From Planctomycetota bacterium (GTDB lineage: Bacteria > Planctomycetota > Brocadiia > SM23-32 > JAKLEA01), in the NCBI GenBank assembly GCA_022711755.1, contig JAKLEA010000003.1, forward strand, positions 62,001 through 126,000: a stretch of 64,000 nt of DNA, read 5' to 3'. Of this stretch, positions 1 through 9,076 are shown piece by piece. The notes under the pieces were generated by a model that saw only the letters and a program-made list of their open reading frames with translations, ran no database searches and had not been told where the DNA came from. Position numbers and translations under genes: made by a program. Positions within the stretch are counted from its first letter, which is position 1, and every line of letters begins with the position of its first letter.

Positions 1-77
1 GGCCCTGCGACAAAATAGCGGCCCGAGCCTTCCCTACTCGCTGAAATTATCTTGGCGGGATTTCGCCGCCATGACCG

Positions 78-106
78 GGAACATTCGCGGGAAGTCGTGA
101 TATGAT
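78..106 (+). promoter_or_regulatory. Candidate promoter of the ThuA/HEAT gene
   Basis: A -10-like TATGAT lies at 101-106, and 17 bases upstream is GGAACA at 78-83, which matches only the ACA half of a -35 box. The start codon of the ThuA/HEAT gene is about 110 bases downstream. The -10 is good and the -35 is weak. The first 77 bases hold no gene. Confidence 0.3.
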
Positions 107-213
107 TTTAGTTTGCGTGTGCTTGCCCGATGATGGTCGGAACAAACATCTCGCGGCGGGCGAGACTATTTCCTGTTCAATTTGTGTCTCTGCCGCGATG
201 TGGAGAAACGATT

Positions 214-2913
214 GTGAAAAAGATTGGAATTGTAACAGCCATCCTGACATTGGCGTGTTCCCTCGCTGCCGCACAGGACGCACCGCCTTTGAGGGTTCTG
301 CTGGTTTCCGGATCGCAGGAGTATGACTCCGCGCCTTCTCTGGCTTTGCTTCAGGCGCGGCTGGAGGGGGATTACGGCGCTGTCTGCATGAGAGCGTTCG
401 GGGAGGACAAGGGGAACATCCTGCCCGGCATCGAGCAGATCGGCAAATGCGATGTGATGGTCGTATTTTGTCGCAGGATAACGCTTCCTCCGGAGCAACT
501 GGCGCTAGTTCAGAAATTCTGTGAGAAGGGAGGCGCGGTCGTCGGAATAAGGACGGCCAGCCATGCTTTTCAGAATTGGCCCGAGTTCGATAAGACCGTG
601 CTGGGAGGCGATTATCAGGGGCATTTCGGGGACGAGGCTGCGGAGATCAGGATCGTCGAGGCGGGGAAGTCGCATCCCGTTCTCAATGGCGTCGGCGATT
701 ATAAGGGACGCTCGAAATTGTATAAGAATCCGGGTATTGCGAAGGACGCCGTCCTGCTCATGACCGCAAAATCCGGTGGGGTGACAATGCCGGTCACATG
801 GGTCCGGACGCACAACGGCGGACGCGTGTTTTACACCTCGCTCGGAATGCCGTCGGATTTTCAGGAGGAAAATTTCCTGAAGCTCCTGATAAACGCGATT
901 CTCTGGACAGCGGGCAGGGAGCCTTCACCCGGATCCGCCGCCAAAGCGGGGGCCGGCGACGACCCAATTGCTTCATACGAGCATGGCCAGAGCGTTGCCG
1001 CGCTAGCGGAGATTGCGGAGCAGGTCCGGGCGAGCGCGGACGATCCGGCCCTCGCGGCAAAGCTTGAGGCCCGCTTCATCAATCTTCTTAGGGCCGGCGC
1101 AACCGTCGAATGTAAGCGCTTCGTCTGTCGCCAGCTTCGCATGATCGGCACCGACAAGTCCGTCCCTGCGCTGGCCGCTCTGTTGACGGACGCCGAACTT
1201 TCTCACATGGCCCGATACGCGCTGGAGGGGATACGAACGCCTGCCGCGAACGCCGCACTCCTTGACGCGCTTGGCAAAACGAAGGGGCGACTGCGAGTCG
1301 GAATTATCGAGACGATAGCGGCCAGACGGGATGTCGGGGCTGTAAAGGCGATTGCGCTGCTGACGTCGGATGCCGACATGGAGGTTGCCGACGCGGCAGC
1401 CACGGCGCTGGGCAGAATCGGCGGTGACGAGGCGCTGGCCGGGCTTCGCGGCGCAAGGGAAGGGATTGCTCCGGCGTTGCGGGGAAACCTTGTCGAGTCT
1501 TTTCTATTGATCGCAGAAAGATCGGTGAAAGAGGGAAATCCGGATAAGGCGCTCGGTATCTGCCGCGAGTTGCTGGCCGGGGAGAAGGATTCCGGTTCAC
1601 GTGCGGCAGCGATCCGATGCATGCTTTCATCAGGTGGAGAGGGCGCGATAGAGGAAACCCTCGACCTGATCAGGTCGGAGCCAGCAGCGGTGGCGGCGTT
1701 GGCCATGCCCGCGTTGGTCGCAATCCCCGGCGAAGGCGCAACGAAGATCATGGCGTCCAGACTGGAGGCGCTTCCGGTCGAGGCGCAGCCGCGGCTTCTG
1801 GACGTTCTGCGTCTGCGCGGAGACCGCGCAGCGTTGCCGGCGGTGACTGAGGCCACTAGTTCGAAGGATGAGGCAACGCGCGTCGCCGCCATCGCTGCGC
1901 TGGGGCGCGTGGGCGACGCTGGTTCAGCGTCGTTGCTTGCGGAAAAAGCCGCAAAGGGAAATCCCGCCGAAAAGTCGGCGGCAAAATCCGCTCTTGTCAT
2001 CCTTGCCGCTCCCGGCGTTGACGAAGCAATGATTGCGTCGCTGCCGAAATCGGATGAGCAGACGCAGATTGAGTTTATTCGCGCATTTATTGACCGGGAC
2101 GCCCGAGCGGCTGTGCCTGCGCTGGTAAAGGTCGTTTCCGGCGGCGCTGGAAAGGCAAGAATGGAGGCTATGAAGGCGCTGGGCGAACTGGGCGGGGATG
2201 AGAATCTTCCGCTGCTGCTGGATATCATGACAAGATCTGAGGGCAAAGATACTCGCTTCGGCGCGGAGAACGCTGTGGGGCAGATATGCCGAAGATCGGT
2301 TGAAAAGGGAAAATGCGCGGAACTGCTGTCCGGCGCGTATCCGGACGCTTCGGTCCCGGCGAAGTGTTCGATTCTGAGAGTGCTGGGAACCATCGGCGGG
2401 ACGCAGGCCCTAGCAATGCATCGGACGGCGATTACGGACGCCGCCGGGGAGATTCAGGACACCGCCGCGCGCGGGCTGAGCGATTGGCCGGACGCCACCC
2501 CGACGGACGACCTGCTGAAAATGGCCCGCGAATCCGCGAAGGAAACGCACCGCGTTCTGGCGCTCCGGGGCTACCTCAGGATGATCGAACTGCCTGGAAA
2601 TCGCCCGGCGGATGAAAGACTGGCTATGTGCCGCACGGCGATGGAAACGGCACGGCGGGTGGAGGAGAAGAAGCTTGCGGTTGCCGCTGTCGCACGGATT
2701 GAGGACGAGCGGGCAATTGAGATGATAGTCGGCATGATGGTGGACGAAGAACTGCGCGCCGAGGCCTGCGGGGGCATCATCCGAATGGCGGGGGAAAAGA
2801 GCATGAGGAAGAAATTGCCTACGCAGTTGCAGGCCGCGCTCAACAAGGTCATTGCAATCAGCAAGGACGCGAACCAGATCAAGGATGCGAAGGATCGTCT
2901 CGGCAAGTTCTGA
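214..2913 (+). CDS. Secreted ThuA-domain protein with HEAT repeats
   Basis: An 899-residue protein. The GTG at 214 is chosen because it follows a GGAG by eight bases and begins a clean signal peptide (VKKIGIVTAILTLACSLAAA); in-frame codons back to 130 add an unlikely basic leader. Residues about 24-235 read as a ThuA (trehalose-utilisation-like) fold, with typical segments such as GIRTASHAF and GGDYQGHFG. From about residue 260 to the end the sequence is alpha-helical HEAT-like repeats (recurrent ALxxLLxDAE / AAIAALGRVGD patterns). ThuA plus HEAT fusions are common in planctomycete-like bacteria and are usually linked to carbohydrate use, but the reaction is not known. The next gene starts 30 bases downstream on the same strand and encodes a PmoA-like protein, so the two are probably co-transcribed. 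Confidence 0.85.
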   Translation: MKKIGIVTAILTLACSLAAAQDAPPLRVLLVSGSQEYDSAPSLALLQARLEGDYGAVCMRAFGEDKGNILPGIEQIGKCDVMVVFCRRITLPPEQLALVQKFCEKGGAVVGIRTASHAFQNWPEFDKTVLGGDYQGHFGDEAAEIRIVEAGKSHPVLNGVGDYKGRSKLYKNPGIAKDAVLLMTAKSGGVTMPVTWVRTHNGGRVFYTSLGMPSDFQEENFLKLLINAILWTAGREPSPGSAAKAGAGDDPIASYEHGQSVAALAEIAEQVRASADDPALAAKLEARFINLLRAGATVECKRFVCRQLRMIGTDKSVPALAALLTDAELSHMARYALEGIRTPAANAALLDALGKTKGRLRVGIIETIAARRDVGAVKAIALLTSDADMEVADAAATALGRIGGDEALAGLRGAREGIAPALRGNLVESFLLIAERSVKEGNPDKALGICRELLAGEKDSGSRAAAIRCMLSSGGEGAIEETLDLIRSEPAAVAALAMPALVAIPGEGATKIMASRLEALPVEAQPRLLDVLRLRGDRAALPAVTEATSSKDEATRVAAIAALGRVGDAGSASLLAEKAAKGNPAEKSAAKSALVILAAPGVDEAMIASLPKSDEQTQIEFIRAFIDRDARAAVPALVKVVSGGAGKARMEAMKALGELGGDENLPLLLDIMTRSEGKDTRFGAENAVGQICRRSVEKGKCAELLSGAYPDASVPAKCSILRVLGTIGGTQALAMHRTAITDAAGEIQDTAARGLSDWPDATPTDDLLKMARESAKETHRVLALRGYLRMIELPGNRPADERLAMCRTAMETARRVEEKKLAVAAVARIEDERAIEMIVGMMVDEELRAEACGGIIRMAGEKSMRKKLPTQLQAALNKVIAISKDANQIKDAKDRLGKF

Positions 2914-2943
2914 AGCGATGCCGTGAAGGAATGGAGGTCGGAA

Positions 2944-4167
2944 ATGACGCGCGCGTTTTCTCTGGCCGTAGTCATGGCGGTCCTGTCAGCCGGGGACCGG
3001 GCAAACGGAGTCGCCCTTGCCCGAATCGTTGTTGACTCCGGAAAGCACGAACGCCTCGATACGCCGGTCTGTGTCGCGCTGGAGGGCGTGGCGGATCCGT
3101 GGCGTCCGATGCAACTCGTTGAGGTGACTGGCGGCAACCGCAGGCCGGTTGCATCACAGATGGAGGCTGGAGATCCGCCGGTCCTATGGTTCATCCTGGA
3201 CGGCCCCACCGCGCAGGGAAGCAAGCGGAATTACGAACTCATAGAGGGGAATCCCGTCGCCGGGCCGATGGTGACGGCGGAAATGAACGGAGCAGCGCTG
3301 ACGGTCGCCTGCTCTGCGGGGAAGGTCATCAGATACAATTACGAATACGTCGTCCCGCCGCAGGGCGTGGACGGGAGCTATATCCGCAGCGGCTACATTC
3401 ATCCACTCTGGTCGCCGTCGGGACTTTGCGTCACGGACGATCTTCCCCCGGAGCATCTGCACCACAAGGGAATCTGGTTTCCGTGGACGAAGACGGAGTT
3501 TGAGGGGCGGCATCCGGATTTCTGGAACCTGGGAGGCAAGACAGGCACGGTTCGCTTCGCTGGGTTCGAGGCCGTCACGAGCGGAACGGTCTGGGGCGGC
3601 TTCAAATCGAGGCACGAACATGTTGATCTGAGCGCGCCGGGGCACAAGGTCGCGCTGCTTGAGCAGTGGGACGCCCGCGTTTGGAACGTTGGCGGCCCGG
3701 AGAAGAAGTATTGGCTCATGGACCTGACGTCCCGCCAGCGATGCGCTACGGACAGCCCGCTGATTCTGCCGGAATATCGCTACGGCGGGCTTGGTTTCCG
3801 GGGCAATCGCGAGTGGGGCCTGATGAATAACACCTTCCTGACTTCGGAGGGCAAGGGGCGGCTTGACGGCCACGCCACGCGCGCGAAGTGGTGCGACGTG
3901 GCCGGAACGGTCGGCGGGAAATGGACAGGCGCGGTCATCATGGGGCACCCGGAAAACTTCCGCTTCCCGGAGCCGATGCGCATCCACCCTACGGAACCGT
4001 TTTTCTGTTACGCGCCGTCCCTGGCCGGCGATTGGAAGATTGAGCCGGGCAAGGAACATGTCGCGCGTTATCGCTTTTTCGTACATGATGAGAAAACAAC
4101 TTCGGAAGTTGCCGGGCGATTCTGGACCGACTTCGGTGAGCCGCCGGAGGCCAGGATTGAGAAGTAA
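2944..4167 (+). CDS. PmoA-like protein (DUF6807 family), secreted
   Basis: A 407-residue protein. The ATG at 2944 is preferred over the GTG at 2923 because GGAGGT lies at 2933-2938, five bases before it. The N-terminus (MTRAFSLAVVMAVLSAGDRA) is a signal peptide. The body matches the family annotated as PmoA or DUF6807, with a conserved HHKGIWFPW-type segment (residues about 170) and an aromatic-rich beta-sandwich pattern to the end. Despite the name, these proteins are not subunits of particulate methane monooxygenase; no function is established. They often sit beside ThuA proteins and GFO/IDH/MocA oxidoreductases in PVC-type genomes, as here with the upstream ThuA/HEAT gene. Confidence 0.8.
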   Translation: MTRAFSLAVVMAVLSAGDRANGVALARIVVDSGKHERLDTPVCVALEGVADPWRPMQLVEVTGGNRRPVASQMEAGDPPVLWFILDGPTAQGSKRNYELIEGNPVAGPMVTAEMNGAALTVACSAGKVIRYNYEYVVPPQGVDGSYIRSGYIHPLWSPSGLCVTDDLPPEHLHHKGIWFPWTKTEFEGRHPDFWNLGGKTGTVRFAGFEAVTSGTVWGGFKSRHEHVDLSAPGHKVALLEQWDARVWNVGGPEKKYWLMDLTSRQRCATDSPLILPEYRYGGLGFRGNREWGLMNNTFLTSEGKGRLDGHATRAKWCDVAGTVGGKWTGAVIMGHPENFRFPEPMRIHPTEPFFCYAPSLAGDWKIEPGKEHVARYRFFVHDEKTTSEVAGRFWTDFGEPPEARIEK

Positions 4168-4191
4168 GGAGGCGGGCGGGGCGTCTCAAGC

Positions 4192-4220
4192 CGTAACAAC
4201 AGCAATTTCTAATTGTTACG
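4192..4220. promoter_or_regulatory. Perfect 8-bp inverted repeat upstream of the pilZ promoter
   Basis: CGTAACAA at 4192-4199 is repeated inverted as TTGTTACG at 4213-4220, with 13 bases between. It ends four bases before the -35 box at 4225. No T-run follows, so an operator is more likely than a terminator. Confidence 0.4.
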
Positions 4221-4224
4221 ACTA

Positions 4225-4253
4225 TTGACAATCCGCCCCGGGTGTGATAAAGA
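4225..4253 (+). promoter_or_regulatory. Promoter of the pilZ-HHH-mglA cluster
   Basis: A consensus TTGACA (4225-4230) is followed after exactly 17 bases by TAAAGA (4248-4253). The start codon of the PilZ gene is 55 bases further on. Confidence 0.6.
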
Positions 4254-4308
4254 GGACAAAATGGCGGGAGCCTGATCAGGCGCAATCGCGGGATCGGATA
4301 ACCTGAAA

Positions 4309-4716
4309 ATGAGCAAAGGACAACCCAGGAAGGGAAGCGCCAGGCGCGAAGACAAGCGCGAGAAACTCCGGTATGACAGCGTCAACCTCCTCTATTACGA
4401 GGATTTTGACGAGACCGGAGAAGGAACGCTGAGCGGACTCGGAAGCACGATAAACATAAGCGCAGGCGGCATTCTCGTGCGAACGACGATTCCCCTCAGG
4501 TTGCATAGCAAGGTGTCCGTGGACATGTTCACGCACTTCCAGCGCAAGATCAGGGCGATCTGCGAGGTGGAGCACGTGACAAAGACCGGCGACGCATCAT
4601 ACGCCAACGGAATGAGATTTCTGGCCATTTCCCGGGGTGACGTTGAGTACCTGGAAACGCGCTTTCCGGCAGCAAAGTTCGGGGAGACGGAAGCCAAAAC
4701 GTCTCAAGAAAAGTAA
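4309..4716 (+). CDS. PilZ-domain protein
   Basis: A 135-residue single-domain protein. The PilZ c-di-GMP-binding signature is visible: an arginine cluster near the N-terminus (RREDKREKLR, residues about 12-21) matching RxxxR, then NISAGGIL matching the [D/N]xSxxG motif about 30 residues later. A small cytosolic c-di-GMP receptor is the likely role. It heads a same-strand series with a helix-hairpin-helix protein and an MglA-type GTPase, which suggests that c-di-GMP and the GTPase act on the same process, such as polarity, motility or surface growth. A consensus promoter and an inverted repeat lie just upstream. Confidence 0.85.
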   Translation: MSKGQPRKGSARREDKREKLRYDSVNLLYYEDFDETGEGTLSGLGSTINISAGGILVRTTIPLRLHSKVSVDMFTHFQRKIRAICEVEHVTKTGDASYANGMRFLAISRGDVEYLETRFPAAKFGETEAKTSQEK

Positions 4717-4929
4717 AAAGAGACTTGAGCTTGAGACGATTTTGACGTAAATAGGGATAAGGAAGTTCCGGGTTCGAGCCGTTTTGGGACTGCGCCGGGC
4801 AGTCGTTTCGTCGCCGCGCAGGATGGGACGGAACTGTCCGGTTGCAACGTTCCGGCGCAGACAGTAGAATGTTCGCCTGACAGGCACATTGTGGAGACAG
4901 GATCGGCCCCCGGGCCAGTCAGTGACAAC

Positions 4930-5937
4930 ATGGCATTCAAACAACTATTCCAGAAGGCCGTAGCGCTGTTCACGGGGAAGTCGTCCGGTCCAGCCGAGGC
5001 GACGCCGGTCGAAGCGCAGCCTGCGCCGCAACCACAGGCTCAGCCTGCGCCGCAACCACGGCCTGCCGCGCCCAAACCGCAACCGGTCCAGCCGGCGGCT
5101 CCGGCGCAGCAACCGCGCCCGGCGGCGGCTCCCGCGCAACCGGCTCCGCGTCCGGCTCAGCCGGCGCAACGCCCGGCGGCCCGCCCGACACCGGCCCCGC
5201 GTCCGGCCCCGGCTCCAGCCCCGGTGGCGGCAGGGGGCGGCGGATTCGGGCTTGACGAGGAAGAGGACGACCTTCTGAAGAACCTGGATAACAAGCTCCA
5301 GGAAAGCGACAAGGCCACCAAGGAAGCCGGCGCTCTGGGGCTTGAGGCCGGCGCGCGGGAGGAAATACAGCGCCTGTTCGAGCAGATGCTGCCGGAATAC
5401 GTTCCGCCGATCCGCGAGGGTCTCGTAAAGCTCAAGGCTGGGAACGTTTCCAAAGTTGTCGTTGAAGGTTTGCTGGGCGCAATCTCGCCGCTGATTTTCG
5501 CAGCAGAACACGTTGAGGCTGATGAAACGTTCCAAATACTGCGCCGCATGAGGGCTCCGCTGGACAGGGCGCGCAAGGGCGGCGCCATCAGCAAGAACGA
5601 CATAAAGATGCTCATCCGCGAATACAACAAGATGGTCATCCAGCTCAAGGAAAGCCGCAAGAGAGCGCAGGGGACCGTTGTTGCCAAGAGAGCCGCAGAC
5701 GTTGAGGCGAAAGCGGAACTGGACGCCGCAGCAGACGAGCCGGCCCTCATTGACGTCCTGAGCAAGATCGAAGGCGTCGGCGGAGAAGAAATCGAAAGGC
5801 TGTTCGCTGCCGGGTTGACGACTGTGTCAACCCTCAGGCAGGCGACCGTCAAGGACGTCATGGACCTGACGGGCATCAACGCGGCCCTGGCCCTGCAGAT
5901 TGTTCGCGCCGTCTACGAGGCAAAACCGGATAAATAA
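4930..5937 (+). CDS. Pro/Ala-rich linker protein with C-terminal helix-hairpin-helix domain
   Basis: A 335-residue protein of unknown role. It begins with a short amphipathic segment (MAFKQLFQKAVALFTGK), then has about 85 residues of low-complexity Pro/Ala/Gln repeats. A helical middle domain (about 110-260) follows, and the C-terminus (about 275-330) contains a helix-hairpin-helix-like segment (IEGVGGEEIERLFAAG). The ATG at 4930 is chosen for the clean N-terminus; an in-frame GTG at 4891 would add 13 residues, and neither has a strong ribosome binding site. The gene lies between the PilZ and MglA-type genes on the same strand. By position it could be a scaffold or effector of the GTPase; this is inference. 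No MglB-like roadblock domain is recognisable. Confidence 0.7.
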   Translation: MAFKQLFQKAVALFTGKSSGPAEATPVEAQPAPQPQAQPAPQPRPAAPKPQPVQPAAPAQQPRPAAAPAQPAPRPAQPAQRPAARPTPAPRPAPAPAPVAAGGGGFGLDEEEDDLLKNLDNKLQESDKATKEAGALGLEAGAREEIQRLFEQMLPEYVPPIREGLVKLKAGNVSKVVVEGLLGAISPLIFAAEHVEADETFQILRRMRAPLDRARKGGAISKNDIKMLIREYNKMVIQLKESRKRAQGTVVAKRAADVEAKAELDAAADEPALIDVLSKIEGVGGEEIERLFAAGLTTVSTLRQATVKDVMDLTGINAALALQIVRAVYEAKPDK

Positions 5938-6008
5938 TCCCCAGCTTGTGAATGACTCTCCAGGCGCGCCGCATCAGGCCGCCGGTCAACATCATTGAAG
6001 GACTGACC

Positions 6009-6596
6009 ATGCCGAATATTGATGTTAGGAACAGGCTGATAAACTGCAAGATCACCTACTATGGGACCGGTCTGGGCGGCAAGACTACCAACATACAATA
6101 CATCCACAACAAGATTGATCCGTCGTACAAAGGCAAGCTGGTGTCCCTGGCGACCAAAACCGAGCGAACTCTCTTCTTCGATTTCATGCCGCTGTCCCTG
6201 GGCCGGATTAAAGGATTCAAGGTCACGTTCAATATCTGCACCGTCCCCGGGCAGTCCTTCTATAACAACAGCCGCAAACTTCTGCTGAAGGGCACGGACG
6301 GGATCGTATTCGTGGCAGACAGTCAGGAACACCGATTCGACGCCAATATTGACAGCCTATATAACCTTCAGGAGAACCTAGAAGAATATAACGTGAAACT
6401 CGAAAACGTGCCGCTGGTCATCCAATACAACAAGCGTGACCTGCCCAATGTGCTGCCCGTCCAGGAATTGCGAGCCGAGTTGAACCTCTACGGCGTCCCC
6501 GATCACGAGGCAGTAGCCGTTCGCGGAACGGGCGTATTCGAGACGCTTCGATCCGTGATCCGGCTCGTATCGGAAGACATCAGAAAGCGCCTGTAA
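6009..6596 (+). CDS. mglA: MglA-type small Ras-like GTPase
   Basis: A 195-residue GTPase. The ATG at 6009 is preceded by GAAGGA seven bases upstream; the in-frame start at 5952 lacks this. The P-loop GTGLGGKTT is at residues 19-27. The switch II region reads TVPGQSFYNNS, the MglA-family form in which the DxxG aspartate is lost. It is followed by KGTDGIVFVADSQ, and NKRD (guanine specificity) is at 141-144. MglA proteins control cell polarity and gliding or twitching in myxobacteria and others, with MglB (roadblock) as GTPase-activating partner. No MglB is in the window; the flanking genes are PilZ, an HHH protein and a metallophosphoesterase starting 17 bases downstream. Confidence 0.9.
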   Translation: MPNIDVRNRLINCKITYYGTGLGGKTTNIQYIHNKIDPSYKGKLVSLATKTERTLFFDFMPLSLGRIKGFKVTFNICTVPGQSFYNNSRKLLLKGTDGIVFVADSQEHRFDANIDSLYNLQENLEEYNVKLENVPLVIQYNKRDLPNVLPVQELRAELNLYGVPDHEAVAVRGTGVFETLRSVIRLVSEDIRKRL

Positions 6597-6613
6597 ATCC
6601 CCGGCCGCCTCCC

Positions 6614-7372
6614 ATGCCCCTGTTCGACGGCAATCGTCTTTCAACGACAAGGCTTACCATCCCCGTACCCGGCCTGCCGGAAGCCCTCAGGTCTCTGGTA
6701 ATCTGCCACATCAGCGATCTCCACGTCAACTGCGCAAGTCCTCTGCTTGAATCCGTGGCCGAATCGGTGCACGCGGAATCTCCCCATGCCGTCTGCATCA
6801 CTGGCGACATCGTCTGGCGTCAGAGCGACATCGAGCGCAACGTCATCCCCCTGCTGACCCGGCTGAAATCGCCGCTGGGCGTTTATACCGTGCCCGGGAA
6901 CTGGGAACACAGGGGGTGCGTTCCGCTCTGGGAGCTTCGCAGGCGACTTTCCGGGATACCAGTTCCGCTCCTGATGAATGAAAACATCATCGTTGAATTC
7001 CAGGGGGAGCGCATCGCGTTTATCGGGCTTGACGACCCAAGCACTCTTCATCACGACGCGGAGATGGCCATCGCCGGGACGGAGGAAGCATCGCTTCGGA
7101 TTGCTCTGGCGCATTCCCCGGACGCCGCCGAGGACCTTGCGGGGCGCGGGATTCACCTTATGCTTGCCGGGCACACACACGGCGGACAACTGCTGCTGCC
7201 CCCGCTGCCGCCTTTCTGGCTGAAGATATTCAACAAGAGCGCCGTCGCGGGGCTGCATTGGGTCGGTTCGATGCCGATGTTCGTGACCCGCGGCATAGGC
7301 GCGGTGGGGCCGCTCCCGCGCAGGCTTTTCTGCCCCCCTGAGATTGCCTACATCAGCTTCAAGCCGGCTTAA
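6614..7372 (+). CDS. Calcineurin-like metallophosphoesterase
   Basis: A 252-residue cytosolic or membrane-associated phosphoesterase of the YkuE/YaeI type. Metal-binding motifs are in the canonical order: ISDLH (residues about 35), TGDIV (about 60), PGNWEH (about 95) and AGHTHGGQ (about 190). GNWEH replaces the more usual GNHD. Some members hydrolyse UDP-2,3-diacylglucosamine or other lipid-linked phosphates; the substrate here is unknown. It starts 17 bases after the GTPase stop, so it is probably in the same operon. Confidence 0.85.
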   Translation: MPLFDGNRLSTTRLTIPVPGLPEALRSLVICHISDLHVNCASPLLESVAESVHAESPHAVCITGDIVWRQSDIERNVIPLLTRLKSPLGVYTVPGNWEHRGCVPLWELRRRLSGIPVPLLMNENIIVEFQGERIAFIGLDDPSTLHHDAEMAIAGTEEASLRIALAHSPDAAEDLAGRGIHLMLAGHTHGGQLLLPPLPPFWLKIFNKSAVAGLHWVGSMPMFVTRGIGAVGPLPRRLFCPPEIAYISFKPA

Positions 7373-7385
7373 ATGAAAACGGAAC

Positions 7386-7411
7386 CGGAGAGCCGCAATG
7401 TCGGCTCTCCG
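7386..7411. terminator. Hairpin between convergent genes
   Basis: CGGAGAGCCG and CGGCTCTCCG form a perfect 10-bp stem with a 6-base loop between two converging coding regions. No T-run follows on either side, so it is a terminator candidate only. Confidence 0.45.
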
Positions 7412-7443
7412 ATTCCGATGCTGCGCATCATTTCGGATCAGGA

Positions 7444-8739
7444 TTACTTCGCCTGCGCCGGGGGATTGAGCGGTTCCAGCACCTTCACGTCCGTGGAAAG
7501 GTAGACCGCCTGCTTATCCAGCAGGTAGAAAGCCTCGCCGAAGACCGCGACAAATTCCGCGTCCTTTTTCGCCAGCGGGTATGTGTAGTATCCGTCGTCG
7601 CCCTTCTGCACGGGCGTCGGTTCCCACTTGGACTGTCTGAAGTCGCGCGTGGCGGAAGTCGCCAGCCAGACGCGCCCTTCCTTCAATTCCACGTCGGACT
7701 TGAACTTCAGCGTCGTTCCGTCCTTCTGCCACTGGTAGGTCCATTCAAGATTCGGGTATTCAAGCTTCCCGTTAATCTTCTGGATGAAGCTCGTGAATCC
7801 GGCCGCCAGGCGCACTGGATCGCCGACGTCGTGGCCTTTGTTGGGCACGTAGAGGATGTACTTCTGGCCGACGAGGTCGTTGTAGTATAGATTCATCGCC
7901 TCCAGCGGCCAATAAGGGTCGTTCGTGCCGCAGACCATGAGTTTTGGAACAGAACTGCGGTTGCGGTAGGTGTAGGGATCAACGATCTGCATCAGTTCAC
8001 GGGCCTCGCCTTCCAGAATCTTGTCCGTAAGCCCAAGTTGTGTGTAATCGTTGATCTGTTCGCTGAACGCGCCGAAGGACTTCTTCTGCATGCGCATCTG
8101 TTCCGACAGGTTCAGGTTGTTGTAGACGATCGGGATTGCGCCTCTCACGCGGGTGTCAACAATGGATGTGAACCATGTGGTCCAACCGCGTTTGCTGCCG
8201 CCCATCGTGATGAAACCGCTGACCTTTTTGTTGCCCTCGGCGGCAAGCTCCTGCAGAGCGTCCATAGCTCTGACCGCCGCCTTGGTCATCGGGAAAAGCA
8301 GGGGCCAGGTCTCGTCGCCGGTCTTGAGCGTTTTGTCGAAGGTGTAGGCGATTATCTCGTCTTCGTGCTTGCCGTCGAATAGGGGCTGGTTGGGCACATC
8401 GAAGAGAACCGCCACCGGCACGCCGGTCTGCGCCGCAATTATCCCGGCGTATTGCATTTCCGTCTTGCCGCCGCCGCTTCCCGTAATCACGAGGACGCCG
8501 AGCGTCTCGTCGGGAACGTTCGGAGGAACCGCGACTTTGAGGCGGTGCTTCCAGACAATCCCCTGCCATTCCTGCGAGACAAGCTCAACGTCGTATATGG
8601 TGATGCCGAGCTGATAGTCCTCGCCCACCAGTTGCCAACTGTAGTTCTTGTCGGGCGCCGCGACGTAGGTGAAGATGTCGGCGAATACCGACGACGCCAG
8701 AGAGAAAACGACTGCAAGCAGAAGCAGAAATCTCTTCAT
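7444..8739 (-). CDS. PqaA-type (PhoPQ-regulated family) secreted alpha/beta hydrolase
   Basis: A 431-residue protein. The start at 8739 is preceded by GGAGGAGGACAGGAA and begins a signal peptide (MKRFLLLLAVVFSLASSVFA); the open frame upstream is not coding-like. The body matches the PhoPQ-activated pathogenicity-related (PqaA) family: a nucleophile-elbow-like MGGSKRGWTTW (residues about 180), IVYNNLN, YTYRNRSSVPKLMVCGTNDPYW, and a C-terminal beta-sandwich. The family is named for regulation seen in Salmonella, and its substrate is unknown. A perfect -10 (TATAAT) lies about 95 bases upstream. Confidence 0.85.
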   Translation of the reverse strand: MKRFLLLLAVVFSLASSVFADIFTYVAAPDKNYSWQLVGEDYQLGITIYDVELVSQEWQGIVWKHRLKVAVPPNVPDETLGVLVITGSGGGKTEMQYAGIIAAQTGVPVAVLFDVPNQPLFDGKHEDEIIAYTFDKTLKTGDETWPLLFPMTKAAVRAMDALQELAAEGNKKVSGFITMGGSKRGWTTWFTSIVDTRVRGAIPIVYNNLNLSEQMRMQKKSFGAFSEQINDYTQLGLTDKILEGEARELMQIVDPYTYRNRSSVPKLMVCGTNDPYWPLEAMNLYYNDLVGQKYILYVPNKGHDVGDPVRLAAGFTSFIQKINGKLEYPNLEWTYQWQKDGTTLKFKSDVELKEGRVWLATSATRDFRQSKWEPTPVQKGDDGYYTYPLAKKDAEFVAVFGEAFYLLDKQAVYLSTDVKVLEPLNPPAQAK

Positions 8740-9076
8740 TTCCTGTCCTCCTCCGCCGACCCAAACGGGCCGGACGGAATCTCCCGTCCCACAAAGAAAA
8801 TGTCCTTCCGAAGCCACGATTTGAACGTCTGCATTATAGATTGCGCCATTGGCCCGCACAAGCCGGGGGACTTGCGTAACGGCCATCAGCCGTGATGCCT
8901 GCGCGCCGCGCGCCCGCATCGAACAGCAGGTTTCCAGCGATAGCGCAAACAAGCATGTTCGACTGCAAATTACTGCCTGCCTTGCCGCTTGGATGGAATG
9001 CGCCATTTCCCGTTCCTTTCCCAACCCGCGCACTGAACCTGATACTTTGTCCGCGGCTTACTCAGGCGGCGCGACA
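8740..9076. other. Intergenic region between two minus-strand genes
   Basis: A 337-base gap without a supportable gene. Apart from the promoter at 8833-8861, no repeat, RNA or further ORF was recognised. Confidence 0.5.
8833..8861 (-). promoter_or_regulatory. Candidate promoter of the PqaA-like gene
   Basis: On the minus strand TATAAT (8838-8833) is preceded after 17 bases by TTGTGC (8861-8856). The -10 is perfect; the -35 keeps only TTG. Confidence 0.4.

Noticed and set aside
1203-2393. 396-codon minus-strand frame, Ser/Ala/Arg-rich
   Set aside because: Antisense to the HEAT repeats of the ThuA protein and of low-complexity composition.
2944-4167. Particulate methane monooxygenase subunit A
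   Set aside because: The family label PmoA is historical; the protein is a soluble beta-rich DUF6807 member without the membrane helices of the monooxygenase.
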